This document shows positions 34,590 through 42,725 of a DNA stretch of 64,000 nt, piece by piece. Each line of letters opens with the position of its first letter. Positions within the stretch are counted from its first letter, which is position 1. Source of the stretch: Vreelandella salicampi (lineage in GTDB: Bacteria; Pseudomonadota; Gammaproteobacteria; Pseudomonadales; Halomonadaceae); assembly GCF_013415105.1 (NCBI RefSeq), contig NZ_JACCDF010000005.1:124001-188000 (forward strand). Direction: 5' to 3'. Below the pieces are notes generated by a model. The model saw only the letters and a program-made list of their open reading frames with translations. It was not told the origin of the DNA and searched no databases. A program made the translations under genes and the position numbers.

Positions 34590-36720
34590 CTGATTTTTTC
34601 CCTTCTACGGCAGCGCGCCTTAGCAACATTACAAGCGTCTGGCCAACGTCCGTTAGAGGACAGCCTCTAAGTGTGGCAAACGCCTTCTTCAAATTGCTGT
34701 CTGTATCAGCGATCTGGTTGACGGCACGCGATTTCATATTGGCTGGGCCTCGGTCACGAACATGCATCCAGAACCGCCTCAGTTCTACGAATACGAAGAC
34801 TGCATGAAGTAATCCAGACGGCGGCCGTAAGTCTTCGCGCCAAGGTGAAACGACTTGAGCGGCTGTTCTCTCAATGGTGGGCGCGTGGCGCTCTAACAGA
34901 TACAGCTTCTGATGGCGATGCTCATGGATGAGTGAGTCTGCGAGGTCATAGGGGTCGATTAAATAATCGCCCTGTGAGATCGACACATACAAGGCGCCTG
35001 GTACTGAGTTGTCACTGAACGACACGATCTTGCTGGGATCCGCGGCCGGGTCACGAACGAACTGGACGGCTCTGCATACATCCATCATTTCTTCGGCGAG
35101 AGCCGGCCGCCAATCTCGTACAATCGCCATGGCGCTATTGACCAGTGCCCGGCCTTCAAAGGTCAGCTCAGCTCCCTCGAAAAATATGGCACCACCAAAG
35201 GGAGCCCTGAGCCACTGATCATCGCGCCCCACGTCAAAGGATTGATCATCATCGAATGAATCGGCCAGCTCGACCAGAAGGTCAAGATAAGCTGGGCTGA
35301 CGTCTATAGCGCTTCCATCAACTGCAGACAGGGTTTGGCCGCACTGCTGGGCAATCAGGGCGCTTGACCAAGCAATCGTACCTGGATGTAGGGCTATCCA
35401 GCTGAATAGCGCTTCTGGCAACGACGCCAGTCGCAGTGCCTGTTCGTTGCCAGGAAGTAAGCTCAATGCGCTGCGCAGGTGGGTGACAGCATCAATCTCA
35501 GCGCTGTTAGCTAACCAGGTCATTGATGCTGCAGACATCTCGGCTCGTTCATAGCAGGCCAGATCGAATTCTTCCGGTAGAGGCTCTACGTCGCTCTCAT
35601 CTGATATGTCATCCAGATGTTCCTGCAAACGGTCACTGATATGACCGATTAATCGCTTCATTTCATTGCAGTAAACGGTCGGATTGACGAAGCCATTTTC
35701 TCCGAACCTATGAGGAAGTGAACCTCCTCCACAGATTTCTACAATCTCGCAAGACTGACAGGTAACCGACAGCCCATCCTTACTCAGATACTCCCTATGC
35801 TTCTGGATGGGGGCTGAACACGCCACGTCTGCGATCGGGGTATCTAAAACATTCCCAAATAGACGCGTGGCGCCCTCTTGGGTAATTTTCAAAACATCGA
35901 GATCGTGGTAGCTTCCGTCGGTTTCTATCGACAACAGACTTACGTCCCCGAAGCCGAAAGCATCAGTTGACGACGGTAATCCTGCACACACATCTAGGAG
36001 TGCTTCAAACGTACGTAGTGGGATGTGTGCGTAGCGATCGAGCCAGACGTCGAAGGCTTTAACCAGCCACTGCTCGTAAAGCCCAGGATCTTGATTACGT
36101 CCTGGAGGTTGGCGAAACCAGTTCGCATCAGGTAGGAGGAAATCCAAGCGTGGTATTTGAAATCTATCGAAGTATTCAAAGAGCTCATCAGGGCTGGTCG
36201 AAGCGTCGATGACGGCAATAACACCGGTAAATGCTTCAGGATGGTTCTGAAGAAGTTTGAGTGCTTTTTCAGTTTTATCGAAGCTGGATTGTCCTTTTCG
36301 GGTTAGCCTGTGCTTATCATTAGCAGTTTTCGGACCATCGAGACTCAATGAGATACTGATATCTGCATCAGCAAGAATTGTTAAAGCCTGTTCGTCGAGA
36401 AGCAACCCATTGGTTTGCAAGCTTATATCCACAGGAATGCTACAGACACTACGCAAAATTTCTGAAAAATCTGCTAGCTTCTGGGCACCGGCCAGAAGTG
36501 GTTCGCCACCGTGAAAAACCACTGTACAATGCTTTAAATTGCTTTCTTTGGTGTAGTCTTCTAGTCGCTTTGCGAAAAATTTAAGATGCTTAATGGATAG
36601 AAGCTTCGGAAGCGAACGCCAGCTTTGATCGGCGTGATGGTATACATAGCAATAATCGCAATCAAGATTGCATCTTGATGTAACCTTGACAAGAAATGAG
36701 GAAAATTTCGCAACATCCAT
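34543..36720 (-). CDS. Radical SAM/SPASM peptide maturase fused to an HExxH domain
   Basis: The 725-residue protein begins with the radical SAM cluster motif TSRCNLDCDYCYVYH (Cys17, Cys21, Cys24). VVFHGGEPLLAG and LQTNGLLL follow. A SPASM region with CQSCEIVEICGGGSLPHR lies near residues 318-335, with a further Cys in VYCNEMKRL. After about residue 390 comes a second, helical domain holding SLIHEHRHQKLYLLE near residue 598, an exact HExxH motif. This architecture is that of FxsB-type maturases, whose radical SAM part makes aryl-to-side-chain cyclophane crosslinks. The HExxH part is related to 2-oxoglutarate-dependent peptide beta-hydroxylases. It lies 9 bp after the small precursor gene and overlaps the arginase-like gene. 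Confidence 0.85.
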   Translation of the reverse strand: MDVAKFSSFLVKVTSRCNLDCDYCYVYHHADQSWRSLPKLLSIKHLKFFAKRLEDYTKESNLKHCTVVFHGGEPLLAGAQKLADFSEILRSVCSIPVDISLQTNGLLLDEQALTILADADISISLSLDGPKTANDKHRLTRKGQSSFDKTEKALKLLQNHPEAFTGVIAVIDASTSPDELFEYFDRFQIPRLDFLLPDANWFRQPPGRNQDPGLYEQWLVKAFDVWLDRYAHIPLRTFEALLDVCAGLPSSTDAFGFGDVSLLSIETDGSYHDLDVLKITQEGATRLFGNVLDTPIADVACSAPIQKHREYLSKDGLSVTCQSCEIVEICGGGSLPHRFGENGFVNPTVYCNEMKRLIGHISDRLQEHLDDISDESDVEPLPEEFDLACYERAEMSAASMTWLANSAEIDAVTHLRSALSLLPGNEQALRLASLPEALFSWIALHPGTIAWSSALIAQQCGQTLSAVDGSAIDVSPAYLDLLVELADSFDDDQSFDVGRDDQWLRAPFGGAIFFEGAELTFEGRALVNSAMAIVRDWRPALAEEMMDVCRAVQFVRDPAADPSKIVSFSDNSVPGALYVSISQGDYLIDPYDLADSLIHEHRHQKLYLLERHAPTIERTAAQVVSPWREDLRPPSGLLHAVFVFVELRRFWMHVRDRGPANMKSRAVNQIADTDSNLKKAFATLRGCPLTDVGQTLVMLLRRAAVEGKKSDEHVTHFAPNLPVIY

Positions 36721-36729
36721 GTGAGTTAC

Positions 36730-36912
36730 TCAAGAACGATTATGTTTATGATGCATGCGATCATAGCTAGTAATGACTTGGCTTGACTCGGACTCAGCCA
36801 AAACGCGCGAACGCAAGCGCTGAATGGCAGCGTTGGTGCTTTGGCCTTTAGCTAGACTGGAACGGATTGCCGACGAGGTCGACTCTTCGATCTTATGTTT
36901 TGCGGATGGCAT
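36730..36912 (-). CDS. RiPP precursor peptide (candidate)
   Basis: The 60-residue peptide has a polar, helix-prone leader with Ser/Ala/Lys (MPSAKHKIEESTSSAIRSSL at its start, RLRSRVLAESESS further on). The C-terminal part, VITSYDRMHHKHNRS, is rich in aromatic and basic residues. It is the first gene of the operon and has a strong ribosome binding site (AAGGAG, 7 bp from ATG). It ends 9 bp before the radical SAM gene. Three-residue units with an aromatic first residue (Tyr50-Asp-Arg52, His54-His-Lys56, His57-Asn-Arg59) would suit cyclophane formation, and Arg52 and Arg59 would suit the arginase. I know no named family for it; the role rests on position, size and composition. Confidence 0.72.
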   Translation of the reverse strand: MPSAKHKIEESTSSAIRSSLAKGQSTNAAIQRLRSRVLAESESSQVITSYDRMHHKHNRS

Positions 36913-37453
36913 TACTTACTCCTTGTCATAATAAAGTACCAATATCGCTGAAAACCCATGCAAAATTCAAGTTTCCGTTTCCTCACTTCAGAACAATCGG
37001 ATATGCCTTCGCCGCAGCGCGGCGATTTATCGGTGGATCTAAATCGCGCTTGCTTTTGTAGGCACAGGGGTCCGCCCCGGGTCTGCGCCTACCGTTAACT
37101 AACCTTAGCACATGGTGAGCATGATTTAAGCCATTCTTTGGCCTCCAACCGGAGGTGGTTCATGTCATGCACGTTTCTACTGAAATCTCCTTACACCTTG
37201 GAATGGTTTAAACTTTTGCCTGATAACCTGTTTGAGTCTACTGCTGAATGACACCCCTGCAGCCCGTAATATAACAGCGTATTAGACAGTTGGTCCTATG
37301 ATCGGATGAGCGTGCCGGCACTTTTATCCGGCTAATGCAGCCAGGAAAAACTACTCTAAACCTATGATAGATAAAAGCTATTAATTTTAATTAGACTTAA
37401 TATCCAAAAGTTCGCACCTCCATCTGCATTTCCCGACATGTCCGCTTTGGGTC
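36913..37453. other. Gene-free upstream region of the peptide operon
   Basis: These 541 bp carry no credible coding frame. The promoter of the peptide operon should lie in the first 100 bp on the minus strand, where AT-rich sequence (TACTTTATTATG) precedes the ribosome binding site. A small palindrome CGCCGC-AGC-GCGGCG lies at 37008-37022. The rest shows nothing I recognise. Confidence 0.5.
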
Positions 37454-37612
37454 GAGGCTGTGTGAAAACTCCCGGGCGATACAGAATATAGTTGCCGTAC
37501 GCGAAAACTAGAGAAGTTTTATTACGCAGAAGCCTCAGAATAAGCGAGAGAGCGCCATTTTTGATCAATTTTTGGCCGGCTCGGGACTCGTCTAACGTTT
37601 TCACACGGCCTC
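37454..37612. mobile_element. 159-bp MITE-like relative of the neighbouring IS
   Basis: The stretch begins with GAGGCTGTGTGAAAAC and ends with GTTTTCACACGGCCTC, an inverted repeat with one mismatch. This is the same terminal sequence as the IS1182-like element that follows directly. It contains no transposase. It could be a non-autonomous derivative or the stub of a second copy. No clear target duplication is visible. Confidence 0.6.
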
Positions 37613-37807
37613 GGCCCTGGCCGTGTGAAAACAGAAAAAATCTGGTATGACACAAGAATCTTCCCCTTCAACTGCCCGTTGGCCCCATCTGAGCCATTGC
37701 TACGATAATCGCCGACCGCTGCTGTTGTGACATATGGAAATGATGGAATCATCAGGAACCCACTACATTCGCAATCACGGCCCTAGAATACAGAGAAAAA
37801 AGGGCTG

Positions 37808-39320
37808 TTACGCCCTCGCAGCCCTCATCAACGCATTGACGCCCAGGATCTTTATGACGCGATTCAGGTTGTACGCCAACACATGAAGACTCATTTCCGT
37901 GCTCACATTTCTAAAACGCTTTGTCGCGAAATGTGTCGCACCCATCCACGCCTTTAGCGTGCCGAATGGATGCTCCACCGTTTGTCGCCTTAGGCGCATC
38001 ATCTCTGGATTCCAATCGAGACGTGACTGTGCAGATTCAAGCACATCTTCATGCTCCCAACGTCTGATCCGTCGCTGCTTGCCAGTCGTGCATTTTTCTT
38101 TCATAGCGCAGCTTGCACATGCCGAGCTCCAGTAAGTATGCAGCTTCATTCCCTTTTCTATCGTTTCATATCGCCATAGGAGCCGCTGACCAGCGGGACA
38201 AGAATATTCATTACTTTCAGGCAAGTACCGGAATGCGTCTCTTGGGTAAAAGCCCTTGGCCTGGTTTGGAGATGTCATCGGCTTCGGCAGGTAGGTCGTT
38301 ATCCCTTCTTTATGGCAGGCGAGAATTTCTTCCCGCTTGAAGTAGCCTCTGTCAGCTACGACCTTAAGTTCCTTGATGCCAGTGGCTTCACGCGCTTGCT
38401 TCGCCATGTTGAAGAGCTGCCCCCGATCATGACCAATATTGGTCACCTCATGGGCCACAATTAAATGGTGCTGGCTATCGACCGCTGTCTGCACGTTATA
38501 ACCTACCGTCCCGGTGCCTCTACCACTGGTGGCCATCGCCCTGGCATCTGGATCCGTCAAAGATACTTGCTGGTCGGGAGATTGCAGCCGCTGTTCCTCA
38601 ACTGTTTGTAATCGAGCCGTTTCTTCCCTGAGCTTTATAATTTTCTCTTTCAGGTGTTCCGTCTTGGCCTTGGCCAAGGCGGGCTCCGCGTGGTCGGCTG
38701 TGTCTAGTTGACCAAGGTACCTATTAAAGCTTTCTTCAAGGCGACGCTTCACCTTGGTCGCTGTGAAATTGCGATTGCGGTTGTTGACGGCTTTGAACTT
38801 GCTGCCATCGATGCCCACGATGGCTTGGGAGAACAGCTCCAGTCGCCGGCAAAGCACGATTGTTCGGCGACAATTAGGGTGACCGGTCGGACAAGATAGT
38901 TGACGCCGAACACACGATGAACTCTCGACACACACGGCGGATGGCATCGCCATTGTCCTTTCTGAAGTCTGCAATCGTCTTGAAATCCGGTGTCAGGCGC
39001 TCTGTCAGCCACATCAGCTCGACATTGCGCTGCGTCTCGCGCTCTAAGCGGCGACTCGACTGGATGCGATTAAGGTAGCCATAGATATAGAGTTTCAGGA
39101 GTACAGCGGGATGATAGGCGGGCCTACCTGTTGCATGCGGATCGACGCCCTTGAAACCAAGTTCTCTGAGGTCGAAACCTTCTACGAATGCCTCTATGGC
39201 ACGGACAGGGTTATCGTCTGCGATGAAGTCGTCCAAAAGCGCAGGGAACAAGGTGCTTTGGTCTCGGGCCTCGCCTACCACGAATCGCTTCATCGCCATT
39301 TCCTCATCGGACCTGGTCAA
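37808..39320 (-). pseudogene. IS1182-family transposase, disrupted
   Basis: The 5' part (38874-39320) encodes the N-terminal domain, e.g. RDQSTLFPALLDDFIADDNP and RPAYHPAVLLKLYIYGYLN. TPDFKTIADFRKDNGDAIRR follows. It is then thrown out of frame after CREFIV. The 3' part resumes with VLCRRLELFSQAIVGIDGSKFKA and carries the DDE-type core, VGYNVQTAVDSQHHLIV and LKVVADRGYFKREEI, and the late HPFGTLKAWMGATHF with the catalytic Glu region. Removing the 58-bp insertion plus duplication joins CREFIV to LCRRLEL exactly and gives a normal protein of about 480 residues. Translation probably began at MKRFVVGEARDQS (39293). Confidence 0.88.
38861..38912. mobile_element. 52-bp mini-insertion with 6-bp target duplication
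   Basis: It begins TGTTCGGCGACAATTA and ends with the reverse complement of TGTTCGGCGTCAACTA (14 of 16 match). It is flanked by CACGAT on both sides (38855-38860 and 38913-38918). The 58-bp total gain breaks the transposase frame. The whole insert is little more than two IS ends joined together. Confidence 0.85.
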
Positions 39321-39422
39321 AGTATAGCGGCCAACACGTTTTCACACAGCCTCGGTCGATAGCGGTAATCTAGGCATATACCCCACACGAGGCTATCATG
39401 AGGTGGTCTATCACCCAGATCC

Positions 39423-40493
39423 TTAGTCCGAGATATGCCATAGCTCCTTAAGCCGGTTAACGGTGTGTTCCCATTTTGGCGTGCGCGGCCTGGCCACTGA
39501 GTTCTGGTTGCCGAAAAGACCGACTTCATTGATTGCGCTGGCAGCTGGAACCTGATGAAGCCAGTTTACCGGCACAAAATACTCCGCCTCATCCTCGCCG
39601 CACTCTGAAGCCAGGTTGTATCCGCCCTGCATATTCATATCGTCAGTGATGAATTCGTCCGCCACCATCGGGTAACCGGAGACTTTTCCGACACCCACGT
39701 ACCCGGTGCCTGGAATGTTCACCCAGACTCGATCACCCGGCTTCAGCATAAACACGGTTCTGCTATACCAACGTCCACCCCCGGCAGATATAAACCCGTA
39801 TTCCGCTGCATCCTGCCAACTTCGTCCATCTGGGTAGGTACCAAAGCTGACATAAAACTCGCCGTTCCACTCACCCCGTTGCCCAGTGTTGAATGCGCGC
39901 TCTTCCGTCTCGACAGGGTCAATCATCCATGACCGGCTGAGATACAGGCTCTCTCCATCCCGAAACACGGAAAAGAACACGGCGTTGACCGCAACACTGG
40001 CTTTATCGTTGAGGTAGTTGATGATGCGTTCGGTGCTCGCATCAAGTTCAGCGGCAACAATCACCATCTGGTGGGAGCTGTTGATCTCACCCTCTACCGG
40101 TGCCACCCCAAATCTGGCTTTGAATGCCTGATCGAAGGTTTTTTCCGGAAGGCCGTGTCTCTCGGCAAACTCCGCGTAGATCTGGACGAACTTTTCTGAG
40201 GAAAGTTTCTCGACCCAGGCGGCGTAATCGATGGTTTGAGCAACTACGTCTCGAGGCGTTTTGTGCTTCTTAAGCTCGATTATGATGATGGAGCCGGTCG
40301 CATCGATCGCCAGCAAATCGATGTACTTCCCGAAGTCGGTGTACACTTGGCGACCAATCAACAGCCAGTGGTCGCTGAGGATGGAGATATCCTTGGTGAT
40401 TTGCTCTTCGAGTAGCGACTCGCTTTCCAGCTTCACCGTTGACAAAGTCTGGGGCTTTTCACCGATCTTCCAGATACCATGCTGGACAGCCAT
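39423..40493 (-). CDS. PD-(D/E)XK nuclease-fold protein with PUA/EVE-like C-terminus
   Basis: The 356-residue protein has a NucS/DUF91-like nuclease core with DFGKYIDLLAIDATGSIIIIELKKHKTP, broken here after LLAID. The D-x(n)-E-x-K motif is at about residues 56-76, followed by a helical QTIDYAAWVEKL. The C-terminal third has FMLKPGDRVWVNIPGTGYVG and GKVSGYPM, which resembles PUA/EVE-like domains that read modified bases. It begins on the base after the rloC stop, so it is the last gene of the restriction operon. A second modification-sensing or DNA-cutting function would fit; no activity is proven. Confidence 0.7.
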   Translation of the reverse strand: MAVQHGIWKIGEKPQTLSTVKLESESLLEEQITKDISILSDHWLLIGRQVYTDFGKYIDLLAIDATGSIIIIELKKHKTPRDVVAQTIDYAAWVEKLSSEKFVQIYAEFAERHGLPEKTFDQAFKARFGVAPVEGEINSSHQMVIVAAELDASTERIINYLNDKASVAVNAVFFSVFRDGESLYLSRSWMIDPVETEERAFNTGQRGEWNGEFYVSFGTYPDGRSWQDAAEYGFISAGGGRWYSRTVFMLKPGDRVWVNIPGTGYVGVGKVSGYPMVADEFITDDMNMQGGYNLASECGEDEAEYFVPVNWLHQVPAASAINEVGLFGNQNSVARPRTPKWEHTVNRLKELWHISD

Positions 40494-42716
40494 TTACGTT
40501 TCCTCCGCCAACGCCGGTTGCTCACCTACCATCATCTCGTAGTGGCCCAACTGGCCAGCCTTGTCAAAAATGTCCCGGAATACCCGCAGATAAGCTTCGT
40601 TCCTCTGGTCACCATGATGAATGTAAAGGTCATCATGAATCGAGTGAGAACCATCATTGACCCAGGAAAACAGCGACTGACAAATCAACTTGTCTCGCCC
40701 ATCAAAAAGCGCACAGATTTCGTCTTTACTCATGCCTCCCCACATGGTGAAGTAATTCTCAAGGATCCGGCGCAATGTATTTTGAAGGCTTATGCTCGAT
40801 AGGTTCGCAAACTTAACATCCTCCCAAAGCAGCTCATAAGCAGAGCGAACGGGATTCTCATCACAACGTTCAACAACAGAGCCATACTGCAGCTTCTTCA
40901 CAAACCAAAAGCTCTCCTCATTTAGCGCTCGGTCTGACGGCCTTTTTTGGTTGAAGGTGATCTCTTTGTGGAAGTAAACGTTGTGCGTAAGCAAGAACAC
41001 CTGCTTGATCTGGCCTGCTTCGCTTCTGACTTCCTCCATGACTCCCTTGATAAGGCTGCTGACGAGGTAAAGGATATCGCTGTCTAATGAGGATATGGGG
41101 TCATCGAATACCACAACCCTGTTTGAGGTTATCCCTGAGGGAGTTTGAGCGCCTTTGATCAGATGGTAGAAATAGAGGAACGTGATAAAGGTCTTTTCGC
41201 CCTCACTCAACGAGCGGCTGGCGTCTTCACCATTTTCGCGGGCAATTCGATAATGACGGCCATCACTAGATTCGCCTAGCTGAAACGAATGAAAACCAAA
41301 TCGCTGCAACAGATCATTGATCGCAGCGATGGTCGGCTGGATCGATGTGGTCTGCCTCTCCAGCTCTTTAATCTGCTCCTTGAGTTCCCCTCGCTTTTGC
41401 CGCCATCCCCTTAGGCTTTCCTCCATGCCGGGAATCGCTTGGCTAAACTCATTTTTCCTCTGTTGATAGAGGGACAGATCGTCGGCCAGTTCATTGACCA
41501 TGAAACGCCACACCTGAGAGGTTAAGATCTGTTTCTCAGTCGCGATGTTCGCCACTGTCTGGTTGTGGCTTGTGGTCGCCTCATTTGCCGCCGAAACCAT
41601 CTCCTGCAGTTTTTCAAGCAATGTTGTTATTGGCTCCAGCTCCACTCTTCGGCTTGGCTCCGCCAACTTATGCTCAAGAAGCGAACAATTTCGCTTCAGC
41701 CTTTCAGAGAAAGCTTCCGCTTCAGCGTTGAACAGTTCTGTGTTCAGAAAAAGATTATTCCCCTCGGCAATGCGCCGAGTCTCAGCAACCAATTGCTCGC
41801 TTTCCCGGTGATATTGGGTCTGAAGCTTGGTTAAGGTCTGTATGTCATCATCATAGGCTTTGCTAAAGAACGACTTCAGGCTCTCTGAAAAGTGGTCATC
41901 CGTCGGCTGCTGGCAAAAAGGGCAGGTTTCCGGGGTTTGTTCGTGATACTTCAAACCTTGTTTCACCCAATCGCTATTTCCGAGACGATCAATCAACGCA
42001 GCAATATCTATGTCCTGATTGCCAATGATCGCCTTTTGCAATAGTTCATGGGATTCCGATTCGACGAGAGTACTGGCCGTCAGCGTCGGAAGTGTCGGTA
42101 CCCTCTCAAGACCCTCTGAAAAGACCGTGTGAGCTTTCTCTTTCAGCTCGTCGAGCGAAAGCAACTCAGAGTCATTAGAAGAGGCTTCTTGCAGAACCCT
42201 CTGCTTGAAGCTTTCCGCTTTGTTTCGCACGCCGACGAATGCTTCCTGGAAGGTATCATCGTGAAGTTGTTTCTGCTTCCAGCATCTGTCCCGTAACTCA
42301 AGTTCGAGATCGCCAAGCTCTTTACGTTTACCCGACTGACCGTCTTCTCCATCGAGCTGAAGGTTAATATTGGTTATTTTACGGTCAATTTTTTCAATTT
42401 CCGGCTGCAAACGAGCAATTTCTCTCTCTGCATCAACTTGGTTCTCACCAAGTGTGAAAACGCCCTGCAACGGGTGATCCTGATTGAAGTTTCGATCAAC
42501 GAAATCACGGTTATAGATCATGACCTCTTGCGGATTACCGCCTTGCCACACGAGCTCGCAGTGATTATGCCCATCGGCTTGCGAAATCACTCGGCTGATA
42601 GTGGTCTTTCCGGTACCATTGGCCCCGAAGATGAAGTTGATGCGGCGAAGGTCGCTGAGCGTTGCCGGATGCGAATAAGTCGCTACCGGTGGATTTATTT
42701 TTATTTCGCCGATCAT
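40494..42716 (-). CDS. rloC: RloC-type anticodon nuclease
   Basis: RloC cleaves and excises the wobble base of tRNA when host DNA is damaged or restriction is blocked, killing the infected cell. The 740-residue protein has an ABC-type ATPase with Walker A FGANGTGKTTISR (residues 31-40), signature SLSEGEKTFI and Walker B RVVVFDDPISSLDSD. The long coiled coil between them carries the zinc hook CPFC near residue 262 (ETCPFCQQPT), which distinguishes RloC from PrrC. Near the C-terminus the nuclease triad appears as R-x-x-x-E in LRRILENYF and His in NDGSHSIHDD. It lies 9 bp after hsdS, the usual place for such silent toxins guarded by a type I system. Confidence 0.85.
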   Translation of the reverse strand: MIGEIKINPPVATYSHPATLSDLRRINFIFGANGTGKTTISRVISQADGHNHCELVWQGGNPQEVMIYNRDFVDRNFNQDHPLQGVFTLGENQVDAEREIARLQPEIEKIDRKITNINLQLDGEDGQSGKRKELGDLELELRDRCWKQKQLHDDTFQEAFVGVRNKAESFKQRVLQEASSNDSELLSLDELKEKAHTVFSEGLERVPTLPTLTASTLVESESHELLQKAIIGNQDIDIAALIDRLGNSDWVKQGLKYHEQTPETCPFCQQPTDDHFSESLKSFFSKAYDDDIQTLTKLQTQYHRESEQLVAETRRIAEGNNLFLNTELFNAEAEAFSERLKRNCSLLEHKLAEPSRRVELEPITTLLEKLQEMVSAANEATTSHNQTVANIATEKQILTSQVWRFMVNELADDLSLYQQRKNEFSQAIPGMEESLRGWRQKRGELKEQIKELERQTTSIQPTIAAINDLLQRFGFHSFQLGESSDGRHYRIARENGEDASRSLSEGEKTFITFLYFYHLIKGAQTPSGITSNRVVVFDDPISSLDSDILYLVSSLIKGVMEEVRSEAGQIKQVFLLTHNVYFHKEITFNQKRPSDRALNEESFWFVKKLQYGSVVERCDENPVRSAYELLWEDVKFANLSSISLQNTLRRILENYFTMWGGMSKDEICALFDGRDKLICQSLFSWVNDGSHSIHDDLYIHHGDQRNEAYLRVFRDIFDKAGQLGHYEMMVGEQPALAEET

Positions 42717-42725
42717 GTTCGCTCC

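Larger units (their letters stand above)
37613..39353 (-). mobile_element. IS1182-family insertion sequence, inactivated
   Basis: Terminal inverted repeats GGCCGTGTGAAAAC (37616-37629) and GTTTTCACACAGCC (39338-39351) differ by one base and bracket one transposase gene. The resulting length of about 1.74 kb is normal for the family. The transposase frame is split by a 52-bp insertion (38861-38912), so the copy is not autonomous. It separates the peptide operon from the restriction operon. I could not fix a target duplication, because the left end abuts the MITE-like sequence. Confidence 0.8.

Noticed and set aside
37008..37022. Small GC palindrome as a terminator upstream of the peptide operon
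   Set aside because: It is not followed by a T run on either strand and no gene ends near it.
37597..37629. Strong palindrome that looks like a terminator
   Set aside because: Both arms are the terminal repeats of the IS and of the MITE-like unit facing each other, so the symmetry comes from the two element ends.
40494..42716. PrrC anticodon nuclease
   Set aside because: PrrC is about half this length and lacks the zinc hook; the CPFC motif in a long coiled coil points to RloC.
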